Shown here: in pieces, positions 7,313 to 17,910 of the stretch
How the letters are laid out: each line of letters starts with the position of its first letter
How positions within the stretch are numbered: position 1 is the stretch's first letter
Origin: Cognatundibacterium luofuense
GTDB taxonomy: Bacteria; Pseudomonadota; Gammaproteobacteria; Burkholderiales; Burkholderiaceae_D
Direction: 5' to 3'
DNA length: 64,000 nucleotides
Assembly: GCF_018139685.1 (NCBI RefSeq)
Contig: NZ_JAGSPN010000002.1
Span: forward strand, 310,001-374,000
The notes under the pieces: model-generated
Told to the model about the DNA's origin: nothing
Database searches by the model: none
Seen by the model: the letters and a program-made list of their open reading frames with translations, nothing else
Made by a program: the position numbers and the translations under genes

Positions 7313-9988
7313 TTATTCTGCAGCCAGCGCTTTGGTCACGACTTCTGCGACGTCTTTCGACAATTTCTTCGTACCTGCCACTTTTTCCAGTGCTGCTTTC
7401 ATTTTTTGCTGCAATGCCGGGCTGTATTTTTTCCAGCGATCCATGCTGCGTGCCAGACGTGCGGCAACTTGCGGATTGATCTTATTCAGCGCAATCACCA
7501 GCTCGGCCCACAAGGCGTAACCGCTGCCATCCGGTGCATGGAATTGCGAAGGATTGGCATTGCAGAAGCTGAATGTCAGGCTGCGTGCGCGGTTAGGATT
7601 GTTCAGGGTAAAGGCCGGATGCTGCATCAGTTCACGCACTTTGGCGACATCCGTCGTTTCTGCCACGGCTTGCAACATAAACCATTTGTCGACCACCAGC
7701 GCTTCTTTCGAGAACAGTTTGTAGAACTGCGCCAGCGCTTTGTCTGCCGCTTTCTTCTGTTTCGCGTCACCTTTGAAATTCACCAGTGCATGCAATGCCG
7801 CCAGACGGTCTGTCATGTTTTCTGCTTCATTAAACTGCGTCAGCGCCAGATCAAATGTGGATTGTTGCGGCCAGTCTGCCAGATACGACAAGGCCAGATT
7901 TTTCAGGCTGCGTTTTGCGGAAGATTCTGCATCAGGACTGTATTTACCCGGTGTCAGATTGTCTTCATACGCCGTCAGCAAATCGCCGCGCAAAGCATCG
8001 CTGATCGCTGCGCGGGCAAACTGACGTGCGGTGTGAATGGCCTGCGGATCGACTTCGTCAAATTCTTCGGCAATCACCAGTTCCGATGGCAGCGTCAGTA
8101 CCAGTTCACGGAAGGCAGGGTCCAGCGTTGTATCGTTCAGGGTATTACGCAGCGCTTCGAGGAACATCTCGTCCAGCGCCAGCGCTTCACCTGCCTGTAC
8201 TGCCTGCGTCAGTTTCACCAGACGGCGGGTTGCCAGTCGCTGACCAGCTTCCCAGCGGTTAAACGGATCGCTGTCGTGTGCCAGCAAATGCGCCAGTTGC
8301 GCGTCGGAATAATCAAAGTGCAGCACGACCGGCGCAGAGAAATTGCGCAGCAGCGATGGGACCGGTTCTTCAGCAACATCACGGAAGATGAAAGTCTGGC
8401 TTGCTTCGGTCAGCTCCAGCACTACGCTGGTCTGACCAGCCTGAGCGCCATCGGTATGCAAAGGCAGATCACGACCATCCGCACCCAGCAAGCCCACCGT
8501 CACCGGAATATGGAAAGGCAGTTTTTCAGCCTGACCCGGTGTCGCAGGACAGGATTGCGCCAGTGTCAGCACATAGGTCTTTTCTTCTGCGTTGTACACA
8601 GCGCTGGCATGCACACGTGGTGTACCTGCCTGGCTGTACCAGCGTTCAAACTGGGTCAGATCACGGCCACCGGCATCCGCCATCGCTGCGCGGAAATCAT
8701 CACACTCCACCGCCTGACCATCGTGGCGTGCAAAGTACAGATCCATGCCTTTGCGGAAGCCGTCGTGGCCCAGCAAGGTGTAATACATGCGCACCACTTC
8801 CGAACCTTTTTCGTAAATGGTGACGGTGTAGAAATTATTGATTTCAACAAACGAATCAGGGCGTACAGGATGCGCCATCGGGCCTGCATCTTCAGAGAAT
8901 TGCACCTGACGCAGCACGCGCACATCTTCGATCCGCTTCACCGCACGACCAGTCGCCGTTCCTACCAGATCTGCCGAGAATTCCTGATCACGGAACACCG
9001 TCAGGCCTTCTTTCAGCGATAACTGGAACCAGTCGCGGCAAGTGACGCGGTTACCGGTCCAGTTATGGAAATATTCATGACCAACCACAGATTCAATACC
9101 TGCGTAATCGGTATCTGTGGCAATACTAGGATTTGCCAGAACGTACTTGGTATTGAAAATGTTCAGGCCTTTGTTTTCCATCGCGCCCATGTTGAAGTCG
9201 CCGGTGGCAACAATCATGAAGCGGTCCAGATCCAGTTCCAGCCCGAAACGTTCTTCATCCCAGCGTATGCTCTTCTTCAGGGATTGCATCGCGTGGTCGG
9301 TTTTGTCCAGATTGCCCGGCTCCACCCACACTTGCAGCAGCGCGTCGCGGCCATCCTGCAAACGGAAAGTTTCTTCCTGACAGACCAGCTTACCCGCGAC
9401 GATCGCGAACAGATACGAAGGCTTGAAGAACGGGTCTTCCCATTTCGCATAATGGCGACCATCACCCAGATCACCTTCTTCGATCAGATTACCGTTCGAC
9501 AACAGTACCGGGAAGGCTTTTTTATCAGCGCGCAGCAGCACGGTGTACTTTGCCATCACATCCGGACGATCCGGGAACCAGGTAATACGACGGAAACCTT
9601 CTGCTTCGCACTGGGTAATCAGATTACCGGCCGATGCATACAAACCAGACAAAGCGGTATTTTTTACCGGCTGAATCAGGGTTTCAATTTCCAGCACCAC
9701 GTCGTCCGGCGCATCCGGAATACGCATGGTTTCGCCCTGAATACTGTATTGCGATTTTTTCAGGTTGGCGCCGTTCAGGCGCAATTGCAGAATTTTCAGA
9801 CCATCACCGAACAACACGATGTCTTTTTCCGTGCTTTCCGGATTGCGGCGCAGGGTCATTCGTGTCGCTACATGCGTCTGTTCGAGGCCGAGATCCAGCC
9901 CCATTTCCACGGTATCCACCCAGAAGCCGGGTGCTACATAATCTTTACGGTAAATTGCCTGAGGTGCAGAAAGGTTGTCGTTTCGCAT
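7313..9988 (-). CDS. pepN: aminopeptidase N (M1 family)
   Basis: This cytoplasmic zinc exopeptidase removes N-terminal residues from peptides. In the 891-residue protein the GAMEN substrate motif is at about 268-272 and the zinc site HEYFH at 304-308. The third ligand glutamate lies 19 residues later in LKEG. The C-terminal helical domain of E. coli-type PepN is complete. The ATG at 9986-9988 is preferred over an in-frame TTG two codons upstream. A purine-rich GAAGAGA sits upstream as ribosome-binding site. It is probably co-transcribed with fbp. Confidence 0.97.
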   Translation of the reverse strand: MRNDNLSAPQAIYRKDYVAPGFWVDTVEMGLDLGLEQTHVATRMTLRRNPESTEKDIVLFGDGLKILQLRLNGANLKKSQYSIQGETMRIPDAPDDVVLEIETLIQPVKNTALSGLYASAGNLITQCEAEGFRRITWFPDRPDVMAKYTVLLRADKKAFPVLLSNGNLIEEGDLGDGRHYAKWEDPFFKPSYLFAIVAGKLVCQEETFRLQDGRDALLQVWVEPGNLDKTDHAMQSLKKSIRWDEERFGLELDLDRFMIVATGDFNMGAMENKGLNIFNTKYVLANPSIATDTDYAGIESVVGHEYFHNWTGNRVTCRDWFQLSLKEGLTVFRDQEFSADLVGTATGRAVKRIEDVRVLRQVQFSEDAGPMAHPVRPDSFVEINNFYTVTIYEKGSEVVRMYYTLLGHDGFRKGMDLYFARHDGQAVECDDFRAAMADAGGRDLTQFERWYSQAGTPRVHASAVYNAEEKTYVLTLAQSCPATPGQAEKLPFHIPVTVGLLGADGRDLPLHTDGAQAGQTSVVLELTEASQTFIFRDVAEEPVPSLLRNFSAPVVLHFDYSDAQLAHLLAHDSDPFNRWEAGQRLATRRLVKLTQAVQAGEALALDEMFLEALRNTLNDTTLDPAFRELVLTLPSELVIAEEFDEVDPQAIHTARQFARAAISDALRGDLLTAYEDNLTPGKYSPDAESSAKRSLKNLALSYLADWPQQSTFDLALTQFNEAENMTDRLAALHALVNFKGDAKQKKAADKALAQFYKLFSKEALVVDKWFMLQAVAETTDVAKVRELMQHPAFTLNNPNRARSLTFSFCNANPSQFHAPDGSGYALWAELVIALNKINPQVAARLARSMDRWKKYSPALQQKMKAALEKVAGTKKLSKDVAEVVTKALAAE

Positions 9989-10297
9989 ATGCAAGCTGTC
10001 TCTTCAGTCAGAAATCGGATGGGCGCCGTCGGTCAGGCGCAAACCAGCATTGTAGCAATGGCTATAGAAATTCCGGTAAATACCCGCTGAAAATTCAGCG
10101 GAAACAGGGAAAATTCGGCGAATTTGCGCAAGCGCATGCCGGATGCAGCTTTTGTTCCTGTGCGTTACAGTTCGAAACGGAAAGACAAGTATTTCGATTT
10201 ACACTACAGGTAAGCGTTTTTGTGCAAGACTGCTCACATCGCAAGCTGTGCCTATGCGCTTTCTTCCCGTTTTTAGCAATTCAGCAGGAGATCTATC
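9989..10297. other. divergent intergenic region between pepN and lipoprotein gene
   Basis: 309 bp between divergent genes. CCGCTGAA (10084-10091) and TTCAGCGG (10094-10101) form an 8-bp inverted repeat with a 2-bp centre, which could be an operator. No open frame with a ribosome-binding site is seen, and no convincing promoter pair could be assigned by eye. Confidence 0.5.
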
Positions 10298-10921
10298 ATG
10301 ATTCACATCGCACGCAGCGTACTGATCAGCGGTGTCGTATTTTTATTATCCGCTTGTGCCAGCACGTTTTCCGGTCAGGTCAGCAGTTTTCACGAATGGC
10401 AGCCACAAATGGCAAAGATTTATGTCGTTGAACGTGCGCCGGATCAGGAAAACAATCCAGAGTACAAAGTCTATGAAGAACAGTTGCGCAAACAACTGGG
10501 TTTATCCGGTTTTCAGGAGGCAGATGCTCAGCATCCGGCCGTCATGAAAGTCAGCATGGCGTATGCAAGTAACTTTGCGGAATTACAGGTAAACAGCATG
10601 CATCCAGCGTTGTATGACCCGATCTGGCGACTGCATTTCCGCCGAGGCCTTTACTACGGCCCTTACTGGTATCCGTATCCGTCTTTGTACCCGTCCGACC
10701 TGAGTGTCAAACGCAGCTATCTGCACCAGCTGGAATTACGCTTCAGCGATGTGCAAAGCAATAAGCGTCTGGCCGATATCAAAGTCAGCACTGAACAACT
10801 GAATCCGGCAATTTCCTTATTTATGCCCGATTTGCTGGCCCTGGCAATGCAGGACTTCCCGCAACCGAACGGCAGCACCAAAGTCATCGAACTGCAAAAA
10901 GCGACAAAAGAAGTGAAATAA
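10298..10921 (+). CDS. DUF4136-like lipoprotein
   Basis: This 207-residue protein has a lipoprotein signal peptide ending in the lipobox LLSAC, so the mature protein begins at Cys20 and is lipid-anchored. The body contains YVVERAPDQENNPEYKVYE, then a tyrosine/proline-rich stretch (RRGLYYGPYWYPYPSLYP) and a final mixed domain. This pattern resembles DUF4136-type lipoproteins of unknown function. CAGGAG lies 7-12 nt before the ATG. It is monocistronic: it starts divergently from pepN and ends in a strong shared terminator. Confidence 0.75.
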   Translation: MIHIARSVLISGVVFLLSACASTFSGQVSSFHEWQPQMAKIYVVERAPDQENNPEYKVYEEQLRKQLGLSGFQEADAQHPAVMKVSMAYASNFAELQVNSMHPALYDPIWRLHFRRGLYYGPYWYPYPSLYPSDLSVKRSYLHQLELRFSDVQSNKRLADIKVSTEQLNPAISLFMPDLLALAMQDFPQPNGSTKVIELQKATKEVK

Positions 10922-10967
10922 GCGACACTGAAGCTTCAGTGAACTGTGTTCGCGCTCAGGTCACAAA

Positions 10968-11001
10968 AAAAGGGAGAGCTCCATTAGAGACTCTCCCTTT
11001 T
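10968..11001 (+). terminator. bidirectional terminator
   Basis: AAAAGGGAGAG (10968-10978) pairs with CTCTCCCTTTT (10991-11001) around a 12-nt loop, with T-rich sequence following on either strand. It separates the convergent lipoprotein and DUF1631 genes and can serve both. Confidence 0.9.
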
Positions 11002-11044
11002 GTTTTGTGCATTTGCGTCTGCTGAATAATGCTGTCAGCACCTG

Positions 11045-13180
11045 TCAGAGTGGCGGATCCCGCAAGGCTTCGACCAGCGCACGATCCACAACCGAATGTG
11101 CAGCAACTTTAACGGCTTCGCCACAACGGAATTTCCCGATCAGTTCATCTGCTGAAACCGAGAACGAATCATGTCCCTGGCGGCTGCTGAAAATGTAACG
11201 GGTACGTTTCGGGCTGACCCATGCCAGACGATAGCGCGTTGTCACATCAGCCTGATTCGTGAAGTCCACCCACACTCCGGATTCCAGCGCATCGACCATG
11301 GCTTCCCACTCATCACTTTCCTTCGGCACTTGATCCTGCGCCTGACGGTTCAGACGCTTTTCACTGGCGCGCTGCGCAATGTTGACCGCAATTTCCAGCT
11401 GACGACGTGGTGATAATTCCAGCGGAGCACGGGCAATTGCCGCATGTCGCTCTGCCAGCTTGGAAAAGAAAATCACCCGTTCCGGCTCATCCCATTTAAT
11501 CGCATTCAGCCATGCGTTCAGCAGCGTCAGCATCGCCGGTAACTTACTGACCAGTTCTTTACGTTCCTCCGCACTGTTTTTCGGCTTCAGACTCCAGATC
11601 AGATCATCCATCGTCTTCAGCGCATTCTCCAGCGCGTTCGGTTTTTCTTCTTTGACGTTATGTGCAATGGTCAGGATGCGTATCCACTGGGTGCGTAAGA
11701 AATCCTCCAGAAACCCAGCCACTTCACCGGTTTCAACCCGAATCGCCACATCGTTCTCGGCGAATTCGCGGGCCAGACGCATTTTTTCCTGCTTCAGCGC
11801 TTCCTGAACCGGTTCAGAAATCGCAGTTGCCGCTTGTTTTTCTTCATCCCGAAGGAAATTTTCGAGATCAGCAACAACATCGGAGAACAGTTCAATCTGC
11901 AAATCAAATTCTTGCTGTACCCGCTCGACCACACCTTCAATCATCTGATACAGCGGATCTTCTGCACTGGCATCACTGCCCAGTAACACAGAGGATTTCG
12001 CCAGCGTATCAATCAGAACACGTGCAGGATGGCTGTCGCGGAAAAAGAAATCCTTGTCCATCAGCGCGACCTTCAGCGTCGGGATCTGCAACTGACCAAT
12101 CAGACTTTTGATTTCTGCCGGAATATGCGGGTCGTTGAATACGTAATCGAAAATCCGCGCAAGCAGTTCAATTGTATTCTGGTCAATGTGTGTCAGTTCA
12201 TTCTGACGATGGCGGGAAATCTCGCGCAGATGCATACCGTTTGATGCACCGTCGGGCGTGGCAGCCGTACGCTGAATACTGGTCAGATAGTCAAAAAACT
12301 GCCGGTCGATAGTAATCGTTTCCGTGCCATCACCAGCGCCGCCCCAGGATGCCGCGCCGCTGAACCCCGGCAAAGACGCGTTTTCTTTACGCGCATTCTG
12401 ATCGGAAAAAATATTCCGTAATTTGTGTTCCAGATAAGGATCTGACGCTTCCAGATCTTCGCGCCGCGTAAAAACCATGCGTTTTTTGGTCTGACGTTTC
12501 GCACCTTCTATATCGACGACAATGCCTCGTTCAACAAACGCATCATTCAGTCCCTGATACACCGGATTCAGTTGCAGAAATATTTCCGGCTGCAGCAAAC
12601 GCAGTATCAGCGGCATGCTGTCTTTACTGTTGCTGTCAAATTCCTGCCATGCATCCAGCACCGCATGCACGAAAATTTCAGGCCGGAAGGGATTTTGCGA
12701 GACAGCAATCGGCGTCCGGCGTAAGACATGTCCGATACGGATATTCAGTCCGACCAGTTGATCTGCGTTATTCAGTTCGAGTGATTTGCACAGGTTTGAA
12801 GTCAGGATTTTGTTTTCCATTTCTTCAAACGGCACCAGCGACATATCCTGCAGATTCCCTTGCTCACCTAGTCGCTTACGGGTATTCATCACACTGATTT
12901 CTTTGCTGAGCGCGGCATTCAGATGCGTTGCGGCAAGTCGGTAGAAACTGCTGTGATTTCGTTTCAATAACTGATAGGTCTGAAAGCTGCTGGTTGCCTC
13001 ATCCGGCCGCACATTCTGATCAGCAACTTTAAATAGTGCCTGTGTCAGTCGTGATGCGAACGCTTCAAGCTGCGACGAAATCAGGTTGACTGCGACCGGC
13101 ACCATCGCCTGCAGCATTTGCACGCGCGGCGCTCCGGAGGAATCAGATTGTCTTTGCGGATTGACCGGCACTGTATCCAT
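11045..13180 (-). CDS. DUF1631 family protein with PilZ-like C-terminus
   Basis: This 711-residue protein is cytoplasmic with no signal or membrane segment. It is mostly helical, with the DUF1631 pattern (ISSQLEAFASRLTQALFKVA near the N-terminus; PIALRLL-type QPEIFLQLNP segments; a helical bundle to residue about 580). The last roughly 100 residues (LESGVWVDFTNQ, then RYRLAWVSPKRTRYIFSS) resemble the PilZ-related tail known in this family. DUF1631 proteins are common in Burkholderiales and Xanthomonadales, and older thymidine phosphorylase labels are unsupported. Function is unknown; a link with cyclic-di-GMP is inference from the tail only. Confidence 0.8.
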   Translation of the reverse strand: MDTVPVNPQRQSDSSGAPRVQMLQAMVPVAVNLISSQLEAFASRLTQALFKVADQNVRPDEATSSFQTYQLLKRNHSSFYRLAATHLNAALSKEISVMNTRKRLGEQGNLQDMSLVPFEEMENKILTSNLCKSLELNNADQLVGLNIRIGHVLRRTPIAVSQNPFRPEIFVHAVLDAWQEFDSNSKDSMPLILRLLQPEIFLQLNPVYQGLNDAFVERGIVVDIEGAKRQTKKRMVFTRREDLEASDPYLEHKLRNIFSDQNARKENASLPGFSGAASWGGAGDGTETITIDRQFFDYLTSIQRTAATPDGASNGMHLREISRHRQNELTHIDQNTIELLARIFDYVFNDPHIPAEIKSLIGQLQIPTLKVALMDKDFFFRDSHPARVLIDTLAKSSVLLGSDASAEDPLYQMIEGVVERVQQEFDLQIELFSDVVADLENFLRDEEKQAATAISEPVQEALKQEKMRLAREFAENDVAIRVETGEVAGFLEDFLRTQWIRILTIAHNVKEEKPNALENALKTMDDLIWSLKPKNSAEERKELVSKLPAMLTLLNAWLNAIKWDEPERVIFFSKLAERHAAIARAPLELSPRRQLEIAVNIAQRASEKRLNRQAQDQVPKESDEWEAMVDALESGVWVDFTNQADVTTRYRLAWVSPKRTRYIFSSRQGHDSFSVSADELIGKFRCGEAVKVAAHSVVDRALVEALRDPPL

Positions 13181-13710
13181 AAAATTTCTGTTCTGTCTGA
13201 ATCTGTCATCTTTACAGCATCCGGCGACCGGATTTCCTGAAAACCCGGCTACCGGCTACAACCCTGCAGGTTTTGCAGCGCCCATCTTCAGCCAGCAAGA
13301 ATTACACTGCATCTACCGGCAATATACTGCTGAATTCCTGCTGTTGACATGTTAATTAAGTCGGTGTCCTGACTGTCAAGCGCCAAGCGCTTTGCGGTTG
13401 TTTCAAAAGCGGAAGGATTACAAGACAGATCAGACAAGACAGGGCGCTTTTCACACGCGCTGCTTTTACTGCATCCGGATGCGTTGCATGATAAAGAAGT
13501 ACATCAGGCCTGCCATCCGTTATTTCCCTTATACTTTTCCGACCAGCGGTACTTGATCAGATGCCGCGTTTCACTTCTTTTCAACGCACAAGGCACCCGG
13601 AGTGTTTCCGCCTCACATCTGCAGACCGCAGATGCCGAAATATGCACAGCATAAACGATTGCAGCCAGTGACGGCAGGCTTCGCACCCGATCAGCAACCA
13701 AAGTGGTGTA

Positions 13711-13731
13711 CGGCGCAACAGCGTTGCGCCG
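13711..13731. repeat. isolated 9-bp hairpin
   Basis: CGGCGCAAC (13711-13719) and GTTGCGCCG (13723-13731) form a perfect stem with a 3-nt loop. No T-run follows on either strand, so it is not a normal intrinsic terminator. It could be part of a structured RNA or a binding site. Confidence 0.5.
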
Positions 13732-13925
13732 GAACAAGCAGTAACCATAACGAAAAAACAAATAAGGCTGGCACGGGAATTATTTTCCACATGGAAAAAT
13801 TATAACAATTCCTTACAAAGTCCCGCCGGATTTTTCAAATTATCTGAAAAACAATGACTCATAAGGCAATTATTTTTTCTACAATGGAGAAATCCCTACC
13901 AAACTAACAACATTGCTAATCCATT

Positions 13926-14114
13926 ATGTACAGCCCAAGCCTGCAATTCTCAATATTCAGAAAAAAAACTGCTCCCGAAGAAATCAGCGTCGCAGAATCA
14001 GGTGACGTGAGCACAACGGAACCACTGAAATCTGCGTTTGCGAGCGACAAAAATACGCCGCTTTCGGCCATTTTCGCAAGACTAAGCGGAATGAATTCTG
14101 CACAGGAAAGCTGA
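13926..14114 (+). CDS. possible 62-residue small ORF
   Basis: The frame starts MYSPSLQFSIFRKK and continues with a polar, serine- and glutamate-rich sequence to SGMNSAQES. It has ordinary composition and lies downstream of an AT-rich stretch containing TACAAT (about 13880). There is no ribosome-binding site near the ATG. A competing minus-strand frame covers the same DNA and enters yebC. It is listed because the 1.1-kb gap otherwise has no explanation; it may well be chance. Confidence 0.18.
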   Translation: MYSPSLQFSIFRKKTAPEEISVAESGDVSTTEPLKSAFASDKNTPLSAIFARLSGMNSAQES

Positions 14115-14273
14115 CAGCAAGAAATATGAGCTGCATCAATCACATCCCCGCCATCCCGGAACTGGCTTACCCGGGGTGCCTGTATGGTAAAATGATGGTT
14201 TATCTTCCAACCTGACAGGCAGTCAGAGTTTCTTCCTGAATCCGGCCGACTGCCTCCATAAGAAAGACACATC

Positions 14274-14999
14274 ATGGCAGGACATAGCAAGTGGGCCAAT
14301 ATTAAGCACAAAAAAGCTGCGGCAGATGCAAAACGCGGCAAAATCTGGACACGTCTGATCAAAGAAATCACGGTTGCAGCCCGTATGGGTGGCGATGATG
14401 TGAATTCCAATCCGCGTCTGCGTCTGGCGGTTGAAAAAGCCGCAGACGCTAACATGCCGAAAGATAACGTCGCGCGCGCCATTCAGCGCGGCGCAGGCAC
14501 CGCTGAAGGTGTGAACTACGAAGAAGTACGTTATGAAGGCTACGGCATTGCCGGTGCAGCGATCATCGTTGACTGCCTGACCGATAACCGTACCCGTACC
14601 GTGGCAGAAGTGCGTCACGCATTCAATAAATACGGCGGCAATATGGGAACCGAAGGTTCCGTTGCTTTCATGTTCAAACACTGCGGACAACTGATGTTCG
14701 CACCGGGCACCAATGAAGATGCCCTGATGGAAGCAGCACTGGAAGCCGGTGCCGATGACATCATCACCGATGATGAAGGTGGTATCGAAGTCCTGTGTGA
14801 ACCGTATTCTTTATCCGAAGTGCGTGCACATCTGGAACAGGCAGGCTTCAAACCGGAAGTGGCGGAAGTGCTGATGAAGCCTTCCACTGAGACCGTGTTT
14901 ACCGGCGAAGATGCACAAAAGATGCAAAAGCTGCTGGATGCAATCGAAAATCTGGACGATGTTCAGGAAGTCTTTACTAACGCCATTATTGAAGAATAA
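14274..14999 (+). CDS. yebC: YebC/TACO1 family protein
   Basis: This 241-residue protein opens with the family signature [20 protein letters not shown] and keeps the three-domain TACO1 arrangement throughout. Members bind RNA or ribosomes and help translation through difficult stretches such as polyproline; some were described as DNA-binding regulators. It is cytoplasmic. AAGAAAG lies just before the ATG. The stop overlaps the leader of purD with only one base between the genes, so purD depends on the same transcript. Confidence 0.95.
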   Translation: MAGHSKWANIKHKKAAADAKRGKIWTRLIKEITVAARMGGDDVNSNPRLRLAVEKAADANMPKDNVARAIQRGAGTAEGVNYEEVRYEGYGIAGAAIIVDCLTDNRTRTVAEVRHAFNKYGGNMGTEGSVAFMFKHCGQLMFAPGTNEDALMEAALEAGADDIITDDEGGIEVLCEPYSLSEVRAHLEQAGFKPEVAEVLMKPSTETVFTGEDAQKMQKLLDAIENLDDVQEVFTNAIIEE

Positions 15000-15000
15000 T

Positions 15001-16275
15001 ATGAAAATTCTCGTCGTCGGCTCTGGTGGCCGTGAACACGCACTGGCGTGGAAACTGGCGCAGTCTGAACGTGTGCAAACCGTTTATGTTGCTCCGGGCA
15101 ATGGCGGTACTGCTAAAGATCATCGCCTGAGCAATGTCCCCCTGTCTGATCCGGCTGCGCTGGCAGATTTTGCGGAAAAAGAAGGTGTCGCACTGACCGT
15201 CGTCGGCCCTGAAGTACCGCTGGCGGCAGGTATTGTGAATATTTTCCGCGAACGTGACCTGAAAATTTTCGGCCCTACTCGTGAAGCAGCCCAACTGGAA
15301 AGTTCCAAGGACTTTGCCAAAGCCTTCATGAAACGCCACAAAATCCCGACAGCTGAATATCAGACGTTTTCTGATCTGGCGGCTGCGCATGATTACATCA
15401 ATGCCAAAGGCGCACCTATCGTCATTAAGGCGGATGGTCTGGCTGCAGGTAAAGGTGTTGTCGTCGCGATGACGCTGGAAGAAGCGCATGCGGCTATCGA
15501 CATGATGCTGGCAGATAACAAACTCGGCGATGCCGGGGCGCGTGTTGTGATTGAAGAATTTCTGGCAGGTGAAGAAGCCAGCTTCATTGTGATGGTGGAT
15601 GGTAAAAACATTCTGGCACTGGCAACCAGCCAGGACCATAAGCGTTTGCTGGATAACGATGAAGGCCCGAATACCGGTGGTATGGGCGCTTACTCCCCTG
15701 CCCCTATCGTGACACCGCAGTTGCATGCACGTATCATGCGCGAAATTATTGTGCCGACTGTGCAGGGAATGGCGAAAGACGGCATCGTCTTCACTGGCTT
15801 CCTGTACGCTGGTCTGATGATCGACGATCAGGGCAATCCGAAAACGCTGGAATTCAACTGCCGCATGGGCGACCCGGAAACCCAGCCTATTATGGCGCGT
15901 CTGAAGAGTGATCTGGTGCAGGTCATGGAACACGCGGTCAACGGTACGCTGGATACGGTGGAACTGGAATGGGACCGCCGTACTGCAATGGGTGTGGTGA
16001 TGGCAGCCCATGGCTACCCGGACAGCCCGCGTAAAGGCGACAAAATTACCGGCATTCCGGCTGAAGCAGCAGACGCCGTCGTATTCCACGCGGGCACCAC
16101 TGAACAGGATGGCGCTACCGTGACCAGCGGCGGCCGTGTTCTGTGCGTAGTGGGTCTGGGTGATACTGTCAAACTGGCACAAAAACATGCGTACGATGTG
16201 GTCGAAAAAATCAGCTTTGCCGGCATGCAATACCGCCGCGATATCGGCTGGCGCGCACTGAACCGCAAACACTGA
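15001..16275 (+). CDS. purD: phosphoribosylamine-glycine ligase (GAR synthetase)
   Basis: This enzyme joins 5-phosphoribosylamine and glycine with ATP in step two of purine synthesis. The 424-residue protein begins MKILVVGSGGREHALAWKL, the typical N-domain. It carries the ATP-grasp segments KADGLAAGKGVVVA and EFNCRMGDPETQ. The ATG at 15001 is preferred; the frame extends 30 codons upstream into yebC, but family length and start residues argue for 15001. A near-perfect terminator follows at 16297-16323. It is translationally close to yebC. Confidence 0.97.
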   Translation: MKILVVGSGGREHALAWKLAQSERVQTVYVAPGNGGTAKDHRLSNVPLSDPAALADFAEKEGVALTVVGPEVPLAAGIVNIFRERDLKIFGPTREAAQLESSKDFAKAFMKRHKIPTAEYQTFSDLAAAHDYINAKGAPIVIKADGLAAGKGVVVAMTLEEAHAAIDMMLADNKLGDAGARVVIEEFLAGEEASFIVMVDGKNILALATSQDHKRLLDNDEGPNTGGMGAYSPAPIVTPQLHARIMREIIVPTVQGMAKDGIVFTGFLYAGLMIDDQGNPKTLEFNCRMGDPETQPIMARLKSDLVQVMEHAVNGTLDTVELEWDRRTAMGVVMAAHGYPDSPRKGDKITGIPAEAADAVVFHAGTTEQDGATVTSGGRVLCVVGLGDTVKLAQKHAYDVVEKISFAGMQYRRDIGWRALNRKH

Positions 16276-16296
16276 TCTGGTTAAGTCGAATCCCGG

Positions 16297-16323
16297 TGTG
16301 GGTTGGAAGCTTTCCAACCCACA
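16297..16323 (+). terminator. strong terminator after purD
   Basis: TGTGGGTTGGAA (16297-16308) pairs perfectly with TTCCAACCCACA (16312-16323) over a 3-nt loop, followed by TTGTTTTTTT. It separates yebC-purD from hemF. Confidence 0.93.
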
Positions 16324-16346
16324 TTGTTTTTTTATGAGATGCTGAC

Positions 16347-17246
16347 ATGGTGAATACCGAAGCTGTCAAAACCTATTTACTGGACCTGCAGGCACGCATC
16401 ATTGCGGCGCTGGAGCAACTGGATGGCAAAGCCTTCCTGACCGACAGCTGGCAGCGTGCTGAAGGCGGTGGTGGCATTACCCGTCTGGTGGAAGAGGGAA
16501 ATGTGTTTGAGCGTGGCGGCGTGAATTTCTCGCATGTCAAAGGCAGTACCTTACCGCCATCCGCTGCTGCGAACCGTCCGGATGTGGCGGGCCAGCCATG
16601 GGAAGCCATGGGCGTATCGCTGGTGCTGCATCCGCGTAATCCGTATGTGCCAACGGTGCATATGAATGTACGCTTTTTCAGTACCTGTGATACACAGGGT
16701 AATCCGGTCTGGTGGTTTGGCGGTGGCATGGATTTAACCCCGTACTATGGCTTTGAAGAAGACGCTGTGCACTTTCACCGCACCTGCCGCGATGCGCTGA
16801 CACCGTTTGGTGAAGACTTATATCCGCGCTTCAAAAAGTGGTGCGACAATTATTTTTACCTGAAACACCGACAGGAAGCGCGCGGTATCGGCGGCGTGTT
16901 TTTTGATGATTTCAATGAAGGCAGTTTTGAACACAGCTTCGCGATGATGCGTTCTGTCGGCGACAGCTTCATTCCGGCCTATGTACCAATCGCCGAGCGC
17001 CGTCAGGCAATTGCTTACGGTGAACGTGAGCGCGACTTCCAGGCGTATCGTCGTGGTCGTTATGTAGAATTCAATCTGGTGTTCGACCGCGGCACGCATT
17101 TTGGTCTGCAATCCGGTGGGCGTACAGAATCTATCCTGATGTCGATGCCACCTGTCGTAAAATGGCGGTATCAGTGGCATCCGGAAGACGGCACACCTGA
17201 AGCGCGTCTGTGGACAGATTTTCTGCCACATCGTGAGTGGGTTTAA
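16347..17246 (+). CDS. hemF: oxygen-dependent coproporphyrinogen III oxidase
   Basis: This enzyme converts coproporphyrinogen III to protoporphyrinogen IX with oxygen in haem synthesis. The 299-residue protein contains the conserved [20 protein letters not shown], the [16 protein letters not shown] segment, and the C-terminal [17 protein letters not shown]. It is soluble, with no signal. The stop codon overlaps the nadD start by one base (TAATG), so hemF and nadD are translationally coupled. It follows the purD terminator closely, so its promoter must lie inside or just after that hairpin. Confidence 0.97.
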   Translation: MVNTEAVKTYLLDLQARIIAALEQLDGKAFLTDSWQRAEGGGGITRLVEEGNVFERGGVNFSHVKGSTLPPSAAANRPDVAGQPWEAMGVSLVLHPRNPYVPTVHMNVRFFSTCDTQGNPVWWFGGGMDLTPYYGFEEDAVHFHRTCRDALTPFGEDLYPRFKKWCDNYFYLKHRQEARGIGGVFFDDFNEGSFEHSFAMMRSVGDSFIPAYVPIAERRQAIAYGERERDFQAYRRGRYVEFNLVFDRGTHFGLQSGGRTESILMSMPPVVKWRYQWHPEDGTPEARLWTDFLPHREWV

Positions 17247-17908
17247 TGGCAACAGCGGTTTCTTCGGTACTGGTATTTGGCGGCAGCTTCGACCCGGTAC
17301 ACTGCGGACATGTCGCACTGGCTAACCGCTTTTGTGAACTGCTGCAGCCGCAGCAACTCAGAATTATTCCTGCCGGGCAACCCTGGCAAAAAAGCGCTCT
17401 GACGGCTACATCGGAGCAAAGAGTCAGCATGCTCAGGCTGGCTTTTGAAAACTGGTCATTGTGCCAGCTGGTGATTGATGAACAGGAAATCGTGCGGGCG
17501 CAGCAGCAACAGCCCAGCTATACGATAGAAACCCTGCGTCAGCTCCGCGCTGAATTAGGACCAGACACCTGCATTCATCTGGCGATGGGTGCGGATCAGT
17601 TACATAACCTGCATACCTGGCGCGAATGGGAACATTTGTTCAGCTATGCCAACCTGTGCGTGGCTGCCAGACCGGGCTTCAGTCTGGATTTGTCTGCCGG
17701 TGCGGTCAGGGATGTCTGGAAACAAAGAGCAACAAGCGCAGAACGATTACGCAGCCTGCCCTGTGGCGGCACCCTGATCGAGCCGGATCTCGACTGGGAT
17801 GTCTCTGCCACCCAACTGAGGGAAGGTTTAATGCGGCATAATCCTGCAATCCGGTCGCTGGTTCCTGTCAAGGTGCTAGACTACCTGCAACAACATACAA
17901 TTTACTGA
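17246..17908 (+). CDS. nadD: nicotinate-nucleotide adenylyltransferase
   Basis: This enzyme adenylates nicotinate mononucleotide to deamido-NAD. The 220-residue protein has the nucleotidyltransferase motif GGSFDPVHCGH at residues 12-22 and, near the C-terminus, SATQLREG, the counterpart of the ISSTxIR motif. The ATG at 17246 overlaps the hemF stop; a GTG three codons earlier is in frame but less likely. It heads the conserved series nadD-rsfS-rlmH-maf-rng. Confidence 0.95.
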   Translation: MATAVSSVLVFGGSFDPVHCGHVALANRFCELLQPQQLRIIPAGQPWQKSALTATSEQRVSMLRLAFENWSLCQLVIDEQEIVRAQQQQPSYTIETLRQLRAELGPDTCIHLAMGADQLHNLHTWREWEHLFSYANLCVAARPGFSLDLSAGAVRDVWKQRATSAERLRSLPCGGTLIEPDLDWDVSATQLREGLMRHNPAIRSLVPVKVLDYLQQHTIY

Positions 17909-17910
17909 TT

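Larger units (their letters stand above)
13181..14273. other. long intergenic region between DUF1631 gene and yebC
   Basis: Nearly 1.1 kb with no convincing gene. Seen here: a 9-bp perfect hairpin at 13711-13731, a TTGACA at about 13344 without a matching -10, an AT-rich stretch at 13800-13910 with a TACAAT hexamer, and a TAAAAT about 85 nt before yebC. A 62-codon frame is listed separately at low confidence. Confidence 0.6.

Noticed and set aside
7406-9022. 538-codon plus-strand open frame inside pepN
   Set aside because: It is antisense to the complete, motif-bearing pepN gene; no family features, no ribosome-binding site.
13916-14482. 188-codon minus-strand frame upstream of and into yebC
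   Set aside because: Overlaps the 5' part of yebC; no start signals and no recognised domain.
14986-16317. 443-codon minus-strand open frame over purD
   Set aside because: Shadow of purD; its residues are rich in His and Arg as expected from antisense reading of that gene.
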